From positions 4,738-15,110 of the forward strand of contig PBBK01000028.1 of assembly GCA_002717685.1 (NCBI GenBank): a stretch of 10,373 nucleotides of DNA. Reading direction: 5' to 3'. The position numbers and the translations under genes are program-made. This document shows, piece after piece, positions 1 to 7,124 of the stretch. The notes under the pieces are model-generated. The model saw only the letters and a list, made by a program, of their open reading frames with translations. It was not told where the DNA came from and searched no databases. Source of the stretch: Gammaproteobacteria bacterium. Lineage in GTDB: Bacteria; Pseudomonadota; Gammaproteobacteria; Woeseiales; Woeseiaceae. Each line of letters starts with the position of its first letter. The stretch's first letter is position 1.

Positions 1-586
1 TGTTATTTGTTAATTTTCCCTTATAAATTTCCAGTATATTTGCAAAATCATGAGAAACTTCAAATCCTTCTTCAGCTAGTTTAATTGCAGGATCTATGAC
101 TTCAGCCCAAGAAAGACTGCCATAATTTTCTAAAGCATATGCTAAACCGGCAACTGTGCCTGGAACTCCAGCAGATAAAAGTGAATTACGAGCTTTATTT
201 TCATCGTAGTTTCCAAGTGCATCGAGAAACATATCTCTAGTAGATTTCCCAGGAGCTCTTTCTCTATAATCTATAACTAAAGTTTTTTCTTTATTAGCCA
301 AATGAATGACCATAAAGCCGCCTCCCCCAAGATTTCCTGCTCTAGGCAGCACTACTGAAAGAGCTAAGGCAGTTGCTACCGCAGCATCTACTGCATTTCC
401 ACCTCTCCTTAATATATCTGATCCAACTTGACTGGCTACTCTTCTCTGGCTGACTACCATCCCCTCCTTTCCAATTTCAGGATGATAGATTGAGTTGTAA
501 TCAATTAAAGGAACCGATTCTTTTTGCCCTAAAGCATTCAAGCTAATAAATAGAGCTACTAATAAAGAAACATTCTTTTTTATCAT
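1..586 (-). CDS. ggt: Gamma-glutamyltranspeptidase, N-terminal part (cut by window edge)
   Basis: Reading the minus strand from an ATG at 586 gives 195 residues open to the window edge. A short hydrophobic signal peptide ends near residue 20. The large-subunit signature follows: GGNAVDAAVA at about 62-71, then PRAGNLGGGGFMV at 81-93, then IDYRE at 105-109. R108 matches the E. coli Arg that binds the gamma-glutamyl carboxylate. The segment at about 138-147 (SAGVPGTVAG) is also typical. The family hydrolyses or transfers the gamma-glutamyl group of glutathione and related peptides in the periplasm. It is made as a proenzyme of about 580 residues that cleaves itself before a catalytic Thr. That site and the small subunit lie outside this window, so activity cannot be judged. 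A GAGGA Shine-Dalgarno sequence 8 nt before the ATG supports the start. The gene is divergent from the SDR at 747. Confidence 0.93.
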   Translation of the reverse strand, partial: MIKKNVSLLVALFISLNALGQKESVPLIDYNSIYHPEIGKEGMVVSQRRVASQVGSDILRRGGNAVDAAVATALALSVVLPRAGNLGGGGFMVIHLANKEKTLVIDYRERAPGKSTRDMFLDALGNYDENKARNSLLSAGVPGTVAGLAYALENYGSLSWAEVIDPAIKLAEEGFEVSHDFANILEIYKGKLTNN

Positions 587-708
587 ACTGCTAATCCTCA
601 AAAGCTCGATATACAAGGGTTCTATATTTATAACCTATCCAATGAGGATTTAGTTATAAATGAATCATTGTGTTAATTATAAACAAATTGGGTTCAATTT
701 AATTTAGA

Positions 709-739
709 ATCTTGACCAGTATAAAACTTATGTCAAGAT
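709..739. promoter_or_regulatory. Inverted repeat ATCTTGAC-N15-GTCAAGAT before the SDR gene
   Basis: Two perfect 8-nt arms (709-716 and 732-739) are separated by 15 nt, so half-sites are 23 bp centre to centre, about two helical turns. The repeat ends 7 nt before the ATG at 747. A TATAAA element at 720-725, a possible -10, lies between the arms. This geometry suits an operator for a dimeric repressor of the SDR, or a hairpin in the 5' leader. No regulator gene is visible in the window. The symmetry is seen; the function is inferred. Confidence 0.4.
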
Positions 740-746
740 ATCTAAT

Positions 747-1538
747 ATGGAATTAAATTTGTCAGATAAGATAGCTTTAGTCACTGCAGCAAGTCAAGGA
801 CTGGGAAAGGCTGCAGCAATTGAATTAGCGAAAGAGGGGTGCAATTTAATCATTTGTTCCTCGAACAAAAGAAAAATAGAAGAATCAGCCAGGGATATTG
901 AAAAAATATCTAATGACAAGGTGACGGCTGTTACAACTGATCTTAGAGATAGTAAGCAGATAGACCTTCTATTTAATCAAATAAATTCAGAATATGGCGG
1001 TGTTGACATAGTTGTAAATAATGCAGGTGGGCCTCCAATCTCAACTTTTGACAGTGTATCTGATGAAGATTGGCAAAAAGCTTTCGAACTAACCATGATG
1101 TCAGCTTTAAGAGTCTCTAGATTAGCTTTACCTCACATGAAAGAACAACAATGGGGAAGAATAATAAATATCTCATCCTATTCAGTTAAGACACCTGTCA
1201 CTGGTTTGTTCATATCTAACAGCATAAGGTTAGGAGTTTTGGGTTGGGCTAAAGCCCTTTCAGATGAAGTAGCAAAAAATGGAATAACTGTTAACACGGT
1301 TTGTCCAGGCTCCACAAGGACTGAGAGAATTGAACAACTAATATCAAACAACGCTAAAAAATTTGGGAAAAGCAGCAAAGAAGCAGAAGAAGCTATATCT
1401 ACTAGTATTCCTATGGGCAGAATTGGAGAACCTGAAGAACTTGCAGCTTTAATAACTTTTCTGGCATCAGAAAAATCTTCCTACATGACGGGATTAGCTA
1501 TCCAAGTAGATGGGGGAGCTACAAGAGAATACTATTAA
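747..1538 (+). CDS. SDR-family oxidoreductase with a divergent active site
   Basis: This 263-residue protein has a full-length Rossmann fold of the short-chain dehydrogenase/reductase type. The cofactor loop is TAASQGLG (13-20), where Ala replaces the first Gly of TGxxxGxG. NNAG follows at 91-94, and the catalytic-type Ser is S144 in NISS. Thirteen residues later, where Tyr of YxxxK should be, the sequence is S157-N-S-I-R161, so both Tyr and Lys are replaced. The C-terminal part is normal (PGST at 187-190, VDGGA at 254-258). I recall a described subgroup of 3-oxoacyl-ACP-reductase-like SDRs (cd05344) with just this kind of imperfect glycine motif and tetrad, so this is likely a family trait, not a damaged gene. 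The substrate is unknown. There is no clear Shine-Dalgarno sequence before the ATG. The gene is monocistronic and ends 3 nt from the convergent small membrane protein gene. Confidence 0.88.
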   Translation: MELNLSDKIALVTAASQGLGKAAAIELAKEGCNLIICSSNKRKIEESARDIEKISNDKVTAVTTDLRDSKQIDLLFNQINSEYGGVDIVVNNAGGPPISTFDSVSDEDWQKAFELTMMSALRVSRLALPHMKEQQWGRIINISSYSVKTPVTGLFISNSIRLGVLGWAKALSDEVAKNGITVNTVCPGSTRTERIEQLISNNAKKFGKSSKEAEEAISTSIPMGRIGEPEELAALITFLASEKSSYMTGLAIQVDGGATREYY

Positions 1539-1541
1539 GCA

Positions 1542-1877
1542 TCAAGGCAGATATTCTTGAAACATCGTATCTAACTTGCTGAATTCCTTTTTTCTAAATT
1601 TTAAAAAAAGAAAGACTAAAGATGAAAAAACACCTGCAATAATGACTGGGGTTAAAAAATAACCTATATAAAAATATATATCCTGATTTACAGGTATGCC
1701 ACCACCATACAACTGCATACCCATAGCTACCGATAAAAGGATTATAAAACATAATTGAACCTTCTTTCTTCTAACCTTATAAACAGAACTGTCTCTGATA
1801 AGCTGTTCCAAAGAGAATTTATGCTCCTCTCCCTCTATTTTTACAGTTAATTCGCCTTCTGTGTAATACCAATGCAT
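1542..1877 (-). CDS. Small two-helix membrane protein, unknown function
   Basis: This 111-residue protein has a polar N-terminus of about 36 residues starting MHWYYTEGEL. A basic stretch (KVRRKK, 34-39) precedes a first hydrophobic segment at about 40-57. A second hydrophobic segment spans about 68-93 and is followed by a basic end (KFRKK). By the positive-inside rule both ends would be cytoplasmic, giving a helical hairpin. The opening WYY...G and the later SLEQL faintly recall GYF_2 domains, but the glycine-proline core is absent and I would not assign that. It fills the space between the two SDR genes on the opposite strand, with no overlap. The Shine-Dalgarno sequence is weak (GAAG). I do not recognise the family. 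I judge it real from its length, its coherent topology and its fit between neighbours. Confidence 0.68.
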   Translation of the reverse strand: MHWYYTEGELTVKIEGEEHKFSLEQLIRDSSVYKVRRKKVQLCFIILLSVAMGMQLYGGGIPVNQDIYFYIGYFLTPVIIAGVFSSLVFLFLKFRKKEFSKLDTMFQEYLP

Positions 1878-2039
1878 AATAATTACTTCATTAACTCAAA
1901 CTAAAATAGATTTCTTAAAAGAACAATGTACATCACACCATCTCATCCTTTCAATAAAAATAATATATTTAATAATAAGTAAAGGAAGAATAAAAAAGTT
2001 CTATACTTTAAAGCTATTAGAATAAAAAAGGTTCAAATT

Positions 2040-2822
2040 ATGGGAAAACTTAGTAATAAAGTGGCAATAGTTACAGGTGCTGCAAGGGGAATTGGAGCTG
2101 CTATAGCAAAAAAATTCCAAGATGAAGGGGCGAACGTAGTGCTGACAGACATTCTTGAAGAAGAATTAAAAAAAACTGGTAACTCTATGTCTGGCGATAA
2201 CTTATATTTAAAACACGATGTATCTAAAAATCAAGACTGGGTCAATGTTGTTAACAGGACTATAAAAAAATATAAGAAAATAGATATTTTAGTGAATAAT
2301 GCTGGAAGACTTTTGTTTCAAACTTTATTGGAGACCTCTGAAAAAGAATTTAAAGAAGTTCATGAAGTAAATGTATTGGGCGTCTTTTTAGGCATGAAAA
2401 ATATTGGACATGAAATGGTTCAATCAAAGTCAGGATCAATTATCAACATTGCTTCATCTTCTGGTATAGAAGGTTCTAATGGTCTTCTTGCGTATACAGG
2501 TTCCAAATTTGCTATAAGAGGAATGAGTAAAGTTGCAGCTTTAGAATTAGGTCCCCTAGGAGTCAGGGTAAATTCTGTCTATCCAGCGGGCATGAATACC
2601 GTTATGGGTAATCCAGGAAATTTACCACAAGAGCAAGCTGACGAAGCCTTTAAGCAGTTTCCAGCTCAAAGAATTGGTCACCCAACAGAAGTCGCTAATG
2701 CTGTAACCTTCTTAGCTTCTGATGAAAGCAGTTACTGCATGGGAACAGAGTTATTAGTAGATGGCGGAATGACCTCGGGTAGATATTATTTTAATGCACC
2801 AGGTGCACCTAAGATAGATTAA
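2040..2822 (+). CDS. SDR-family NAD-dependent oxidoreductase (hydroxysteroid dehydrogenase-like)
   Basis: This 260-residue classical SDR has all expected motifs. TGAARGIG (12-19) binds the cofactor, and D37 at the end of the second strand indicates NAD over NADP. D60 contacts adenine, and NNAG is at 86-89. The catalytic set is N111, S139, Y152 and K156 in YTGSK. The C-terminal LVDGG (239-243) is typical, followed by an extra tail of about 17 residues ending NAPGAPKID. The overall pattern, with a GKLSNKVAIVTG start and PAGMNT after the active site, resembles the 3-alpha/20-beta and 3-beta/17-beta hydroxysteroid dehydrogenase-like subgroup. SDR substrates cannot be read from such resemblance, so the alcohol or ketone substrate is open. 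AAGG at 2028-2031, 8 nt before the ATG, supports the start. It converges with the ATP-grasp gene and ends 8 nt from it. Confidence 0.92.
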   Translation: MGKLSNKVAIVTGAARGIGAAIAKKFQDEGANVVLTDILEEELKKTGNSMSGDNLYLKHDVSKNQDWVNVVNRTIKKYKKIDILVNNAGRLLFQTLLETSEKEFKEVHEVNVLGVFLGMKNIGHEMVQSKSGSIINIASSSGIEGSNGLLAYTGSKFAIRGMSKVAALELGPLGVRVNSVYPAGMNTVMGNPGNLPQEQADEAFKQFPAQRIGHPTEVANAVTFLASDESSYCMGTELLVDGGMTSGRYYFNAPGAPKID

Positions 2823-2833
2823 TTAGCTAATTA
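2820..2833. repeat. 14-bp perfect palindrome holding both convergent stop codons
   Basis: TAATTAGCTAATTA is its own reverse complement. Its first three bases are the TAA stop of the plus-strand SDR, and its last three are the TAA stop of the minus-strand ATP-grasp gene. It is too AT-rich and lacks the T-tract needed for a convincing intrinsic terminator. Confidence 0.55.
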
Positions 2834-4129
2834 TTCTAAGAAAATTAAATTACTGGCCTGCATTTCATCTGGCTTTAGTTCCTTGGTCTTAATTTGCTTA
2901 AATTCTTCAAAATTACCTAAGACTATCTGCCAAACATTTATTTTATCTTGTCCTTCAATCTGAATAGGGTAAGGACTAAATCCCATTGGAGCAATAGAAA
3001 ATCCGTATTTGGAATGTCCAAAAAGATGACGATCTACAAAATCTAAATAGTCATGTAAATTTTCTAAAGTGACCATATCAAAGAAAGCAACTGCACCATC
3101 TGTGCTCTCATCCATGCTTATACGTTTAAGCATTTCTGCAGGAAATAAACCCCCAGTATATCTGGCATTAATTTCAGTAATTAAAATATCATCCCCTTTT
3201 ATGAAGAAGTCTATTCCACAATTTAAACCTTCTGGACACGAATAGCCCATCTCTCTTGCATACTCTCCAACTTTTATCAAAATCTCTTGTTGGGAATCTA
3301 TTAAAGCAAGATTCGCATTGAGGTAATTTCCTACCCAAAGCCCCTGGCTAAAAAGAATCTTTCTTGTGTTTGCTATTTTTATTGTCGAATCAGAAATTAG
3401 AAGATCTACAGTCATCTCAGTCCATTTAGAATGGTCTAATTTTCTTTGTAAAACCAACTCTAAGTCATCTGAATACTCTTTAAGGTATTCTCTTGCAGAC
3501 ATGATTGAATCAACAGAAGTGACATTTCTTGCCCCGGACAAACCCATGACTTTAAGCATAACTTCAGGTCCATAATTATTTAAGAATTCTGTAACATTTA
3601 AATTCTCCAATTCACTTTTCTTACAAACCAATGTTTCTGGAACAGGTATGCCAACTTTTGAGGCATTACGAGCTAAATGCATTTTAGAGTTTATTTTTTG
3701 ACTCATAGATAATGCATTTGCATCTGTGTGCAAGATCTGATTTGACCTGCTAAGTAAATGTATTGCCACTAACTCTATGTCCCCTCTTTCCTCTTCTACT
3801 CTGTCATAATAAGAATCCATCGGGTAATATTTGGCAGTTTCTAGAGGAACCGGCTCTATCCCAATTTTGGTAAAAAAAGCGTGATATCTTTTAAGAACTT
3901 CCTGCCAATTATCTTTTCTAAATTCTTCATAGAAAGAAGTCATGTCGGATGCTTTTCCCATGTAAAGAGAAGCAACTTGAAGAGTACACATTAAATTTTT
4001 ATTTTCTGCATCGTCTGCAAGTTGTTTTGGAGTAAGGTCTTCTCTTAAGAAATGAAGCTCTAAATCATCAGCAGATAGAGCAAAAAAGACCGGGGAGGTC
4101 TGATTAGGAAAGAAAGAGCCTATTTTCAA
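2831..4129 (-). CDS. ATP-grasp superfamily ligase of unknown specificity
   Basis: This 432-residue protein appears to have a pre-ATP-grasp region (about 1-135) followed by an ATP-grasp fold (about 140-340). Visible elements are SQKINSKMHLA (143-153), VGIPVPET (159-166) as in PylC, PurK and carbamoyl-phosphate synthase relatives, and the nucleotide-binding Lys in VMLKVMG (K193). GIDFFI (305-310) and ITEINARYTGG (317-327) supply the likely Mg ligands D307, E319 and N321. Such enzymes join a carboxylate to an amine or thiol through an acyl-phosphate. The last 90 residues match nothing I recognise. The start is TTG at 4129, chosen because GGAG lies 7 nt upstream and no ATG fits; it falls 30 nt after tRNA-Asp on the same strand. 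No terminator separates them, so co-transcription is likely. There is no signal peptide, so it should be cytoplasmic. The fold is secure; the reaction is unknown. Confidence 0.85.
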   Translation of the reverse strand: MKIGSFFPNQTSPVFFALSADDLELHFLREDLTPKQLADDAENKNLMCTLQVASLYMGKASDMTSFYEEFRKDNWQEVLKRYHAFFTKIGIEPVPLETAKYYPMDSYYDRVEEERGDIELVAIHLLSRSNQILHTDANALSMSQKINSKMHLARNASKVGIPVPETLVCKKSELENLNVTEFLNNYGPEVMLKVMGLSGARNVTSVDSIMSAREYLKEYSDDLELVLQRKLDHSKWTEMTVDLLISDSTIKIANTRKILFSQGLWVGNYLNANLALIDSQQEILIKVGEYAREMGYSCPEGLNCGIDFFIKGDDILITEINARYTGGLFPAEMLKRISMDESTDGAVAFFDMVTLENLHDYLDFVDRHLFGHSKYGFSIAPMGFSPYPIQIEGQDKINVWQIVLGNFEEFKQIKTKELKPDEMQASNLIFLE

Positions 4130-4159
4130 AATTTTTCTCCAAAAAACATCAAATAATGA

Positions 4160-4237
4160 TGGCGGACCGGACGAGACTCGAACTCGCGACCTCTGCCGTG
4201 ACAGGGCAGCGTTCTAACCAAACTGAACTACCGGTCC
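4160..4237 (-). tRNA. tRNA-Asp (anticodon GTC)
   Basis: The minus strand from 4237 folds as a complete cloverleaf. The acceptor stem is GGACCGG/CCGGTCC with discriminator G and an encoded CCA (4160-4162). The D stem is GTTC/GAAC. The anticodon stem CTGCC/GGCAG holds loop CTGTCAC, so the anticodon is GTC. The T arm is GCGAG-TTCGAGT-CTCGT with one G-U pair, and the variable loop is AGGTC. Length is 78 nt with CCA. The sequence closely follows E. coli tRNA-Asp, with one extra base in the D loop. It has its own -10 element upstream and the ATP-grasp gene 30 nt downstream. Confidence 0.97.
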
Positions 4238-4251
4238 TTGAACAAAAAAGC

Positions 4252-4257
4252 ATTATA
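4252..4257 (-). promoter_or_regulatory. -10 element of the tRNA-Asp promoter
   Basis: The minus strand reads a perfect TATAAT here. Transcription would begin around 4245, about 8 nt before the mature tRNA 5' end at 4237, a normal short tRNA leader. At 16-18 nt spacing there is no recognisable TTGACA. That region is occupied by the imperfect palindrome at 4268-4287. The promoter probably also drives the ATP-grasp gene. Confidence 0.65.
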
Positions 4258-4267
4258 CCTTTCTTAA

Positions 4268-4287
4268 AGAAACTCTATAGAATTTCT
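4268..4287. promoter_or_regulatory. 20-bp imperfect palindrome in the -35 region of the tRNA-Asp promoter
   Basis: AGAAACTCTATAGAATTTCT is symmetric except for one mismatched pair (position 6 against 15). The core TCTATAGA is perfect. It sits where the -35 box of the tRNA-Asp/ATP-grasp promoter should be and also upstream of the divergent PHP gene. A regulator site is possible but unproven, and short AT-rich palindromes arise easily in such DNA. Confidence 0.25.
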
Positions 4288-4400
4288 AGCCGTTAAATGA
4301 GTTTTTCAATTACCTTCATAAAAAGTCAAAAATTCTTACTCTGTAATGTTTTATTCAGCTATTTATCAGTCATAATGTAATTCTATTTTTAGGAATGAGT

Positions 4401-5651
4401 ATGAAGCTAAAATATTTAAGTCTTTCAAAAATTTTTATTTTCTTCTTTTGCTCTATTGCTCTAAGTCATGGACAAGTAAATTTACCTCAAGAAAATGCTT
4501 CTCTTTTAAAAAAACAACATTTCCCGAATACTGAGAATTTCCTTACTTTAGTATCTGATCTTCACACACATTCTGTTTTTTCTGATGGGCATGTTTGGCC
4601 AAATATTAGGGTAGCTGAAGCGCTAAATGATGGAACACAAGTTCTTGCTATAACTGAACATATTGAATTTCAACCACACTTAAAGGATTTACCTCACGAA
4701 GACAGGAATAGATCTTACGAAGAGGCAAAATTAGCAGCCAAAGAAAAAGATCTTATAGTCATTAATGGAGCAGAAATAACCAGGGATATGCCCACTGGGC
4801 ATATCAATGCAATATTTGTTGAAGATGTAAATAAGCTCTACAAAATAGATAAAAGTAGAAAAGCAGAAGCAGAAAAAAAAGTTAAAGAAATACTTAAGGA
4901 GGGAACGTGGAAGATTGATATAGATGTGCTAAATAAATATGCTCTCACCAGCATGTGGCCTTCTAAAAAATCTATAAAAGCAGCTAACAAACAGGGGGCT
5001 TTCTTGTTTTGGAATCACCCAATGTGGACCATTCAGGCTGATGATGGAATAGCAAGTCTTAGTGATTTCCATAAAGAAATGATCCAAATGAATCTTTTGC
5101 ATGGAATTGAAATAGTAAATGGTAATTCATACTCGGAAGAAGCTTTTCAAATTGCCATTGATAATGATTTAACTTTAATTGGAACCTCAGATGTACATAA
5201 CCTAATTGAGTGGGATTATCTAAACTCTGGAGGTCACAGACCATCAACCATCATCCTTGCTAAAAATAAAAATAAAAATTCAATTAGAAACTCCCTTAAA
5301 TCAGGAAGAACTATAATATGGTTTAAAAATTCATTGATAGGTCTAAAAAAGAACTTGTTACCATTACTAGAAGCAAGCTTATTTATCTCACAAGCAGAGT
5401 ACTTACCCAACTCTAATATTCTTAAAGTTAAAATAGAAAATAAATGTGGGATTGATTTTAAACTTTTAAATAAATCAAAATATTCCTTCCAAGATAAAAC
5501 CGATTTAACAGAAATCCCTGCTCATTCAAGTGCAGTTGTAGAAATCAAGACTTTAAAGAAACTAACCTCTATTAATCTTGATGTAGTGATTCTTAACGCG
5601 CTAGTTTCACCAAAAGAAAATGCTAAAATTAACTTGAGTTATAACTTATGA
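4401..5651 (+). CDS. Exported PHP-domain metal-dependent phosphoesterase-like protein
   Basis: Residue numbers here count from an ATG at 4395, but I prefer the in-frame ATG at 4401. AGGA at 4391-4394 touches the first ATG and lies 6 nt before the second. A signal peptide runs to about residue 26 (KLKYLSL, hydrophobic stretch, SHG-Q). The PHP metal motifs follow in order: DLHTHS (D55, H57, H59), SDG (D64), TEH (E88, H89), NGAEITR (E127), GH (H136), WNHP (H208) and TSDVH (D266, H268). That is a complete trinuclear-type site. Residues from about 325 to the end are beta-rich and may form a small accessory domain. PHP enzymes hydrolyse phosphoesters; the substrate of exported forms like this is unknown. 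It is followed after 18 nt by the M20D gene on the same strand, so an operon is likely. A CATAAT at 4371-4376 could be its -10. Confidence 0.88.
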   Translation: MKLKYLSLSKIFIFFFCSIALSHGQVNLPQENASLLKKQHFPNTENFLTLVSDLHTHSVFSDGHVWPNIRVAEALNDGTQVLAITEHIEFQPHLKDLPHEDRNRSYEEAKLAAKEKDLIVINGAEITRDMPTGHINAIFVEDVNKLYKIDKSRKAEAEKKVKEILKEGTWKIDIDVLNKYALTSMWPSKKSIKAANKQGAFLFWNHPMWTIQADDGIASLSDFHKEMIQMNLLHGIEIVNGNSYSEEAFQIAIDNDLTLIGTSDVHNLIEWDYLNSGGHRPSTIILAKNKNKNSIRNSLKSGRTIIWFKNSLIGLKKNLLPLLEASLFISQAEYLPNSNILKVKIENKCGIDFKLLNKSKYSFQDKTDLTEIPAHSSAVVEIKTLKKLTSINLDVVILNALVSPKENAKINLSYNL

Positions 5652-5669
5652 ATAAAGCTCTATAAAAAA

Positions 5670-7103
5670 ATGAGGAAAATAAAGTTTTGCCTTAAAAGGA
5701 AGTTATCTCTTTTAAGTATAAATTTTCTTTTAATTTTTCTTGTTAATCCGCTAGAAGCAAATACACAGAAATATCAAACTCAATTTGAAGAAATTGCTCT
5801 GGAAATTTGGAATTACGCAGAATTAGGATATAAGGAATACAAGAGCTCAGAGTTATTACAAAAAAGTTTAGAAAAAGAAGGATTCCTCATAAGAAAAGAA
5901 GCAGCTGGAATACCCACTGCCTTTATAGCTGAGTTTGGAAAAGGATATCCTGTTATAGGGATTCTGGGAGAATTCGATGCCCTTCCAGGTATAAATCAAA
6001 GCACTTCACCTTTTAGAGAAGAGTTAAAAAACAAAAGTTCTGGTCATGCGTGCGGACATCACTTATTTGGAGCTGCTTCTGCCTGGGCTTCTGTTGCTCT
6101 AAAAAATTGGCTTGGTAAAAATAACATAAAGGGAACTATAAGATTCTATGGAACCCCTGCTGAAGAAGGTGGTTCAGGAAAAGTCTACATGACAAGATCG
6201 GGTTTATTCGAAGACGTTGATGTAGTATTACATTGGCACCCTGGCAGCTCTAATCAAGCAGGAGCAAGGACTTCAAACGCCAATAAATCAGCAAAATTTA
6301 CCTTCAAAGGTCTTTCTGCTCATGCGGCTAGTGCCCCGGATAAAGGCAGGTCAGCTTTGGACGGAGTTGAGTCTATGAATATCATGGTGAATATGATGCG
6401 AGAACACATACCTCAAGAATCTAGGATTCACTATGTTATTACCAAAGGGGGGCTCGCTCCAAATGTAATACCCGATACTGCTGAAGTTTATTATTACGTT
6501 AGAAATCCTGAAAAGGACATAGTTGAATCTTTATTTAAACGTGTTGTAAAAGCTGCTGAAGGAGCTGCATTAGGTACTGAAACTAATGTGACCTATGAGG
6601 TTATGCACGGTAATTATTCTTTGCTCCCTAATGAAACTCTGCAAAGATTAATCCATGAAAAACTTTTAAATAGGGGGGGAATAAAATTTTCCCAGAATGA
6701 AATTAAGTATGCTCAAACTATATATGACTCTTTAATTGAGCCAAGCCAAGAAGTTGGTGATCAAGAAAAAATACTTCCATATAAAATAACCCATGGATAC
6801 GGCTCAACTGATGTAGGAGATGTAAGTTGGAATGTGCCAACTGGAGGGTTTAATACAGCAACTTGGGTTCCAGGAACTTCTGCACATTCTTGGCAAGCTA
6901 TTGCTGCAGGGGGAACTTCTATTGGCCTTAAAGGAATGAAGTTAGCTGCAGAAGTTTTGTTTGATACCGGTAAGCATATTTATCTAAATAATTCAATTGT
7001 TGTAGAAGCCAATAAAGAACTAGAACTAAAGACTGGTAAGGATTTCTCTTACTATCCTTTGCTAGGAGATAGGGATCCTCCTCTTAAATATAGAGAAAAT
7101 TAA
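5670..7103 (+). CDS. Exported M20D-family amidohydrolase (AbgB-like)
   Basis: This 477-residue protein starts with a basic N-terminus and hydrophobic signal peptide ending near LEA (28-30). The M20 metal site is visible: GEFDALPG (100-107), then GHACGHH (125-131, with likely metal ligands C128 and H130), then PAEEGG (163-168, E165/E166). HWHP follows at 188-191. SAHAA (216-220) begins the lid or dimerisation part. GYGSTDVGDVSW (376-387) and GTSAHSW (402-408) are hallmarks of the AbgB branch. E. coli AbgB pairs with AbgA to cleave p-aminobenzoyl-glutamate, but relatives cleave many N-acyl amino acids or dipeptides. No AbgA partner is present, so the substrate is open. The export signal is notable because E. 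coli AbgB is cytoplasmic. It sits 18 nt after the PHP gene without a clear Shine-Dalgarno sequence, which suggests one transcript. The terminator at 7270-7298 probably ends it. Confidence 0.9.
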   Translation: MRKIKFCLKRKLSLLSINFLLIFLVNPLEANTQKYQTQFEEIALEIWNYAELGYKEYKSSELLQKSLEKEGFLIRKEAAGIPTAFIAEFGKGYPVIGILGEFDALPGINQSTSPFREELKNKSSGHACGHHLFGAASAWASVALKNWLGKNNIKGTIRFYGTPAEEGGSGKVYMTRSGLFEDVDVVLHWHPGSSNQAGARTSNANKSAKFTFKGLSAHAASAPDKGRSALDGVESMNIMVNMMREHIPQESRIHYVITKGGLAPNVIPDTAEVYYYVRNPEKDIVESLFKRVVKAAEGAALGTETNVTYEVMHGNYSLLPNETLQRLIHEKLLNRGGIKFSQNEIKYAQTIYDSLIEPSQEVGDQEKILPYKITHGYGSTDVGDVSWNVPTGGFNTATWVPGTSAHSWQAIAAGGTSIGLKGMKLAAEVLFDTGKHIYLNNSIVVEANKELELKTGKDFSYYPLLGDRDPPLKYREN

Positions 7104-7124
7104 AAATAAGTTATTCCTCTAGTG

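Noticed and set aside
1178..1378. Minus-strand frame inside the first SDR, with similar antisense frames inside the ATP-grasp, PHP and MBL genes
   Set aside because: These are antisense or out-of-frame shadows of well-supported genes, with no family resemblance.
4395..4397. Upstream ATG as the start of the PHP gene
   Set aside because: The only Shine-Dalgarno sequence (AGGA, 4391-4394) abuts it directly. The ATG at 4401 has proper spacing, and the signal peptide is the same either way.
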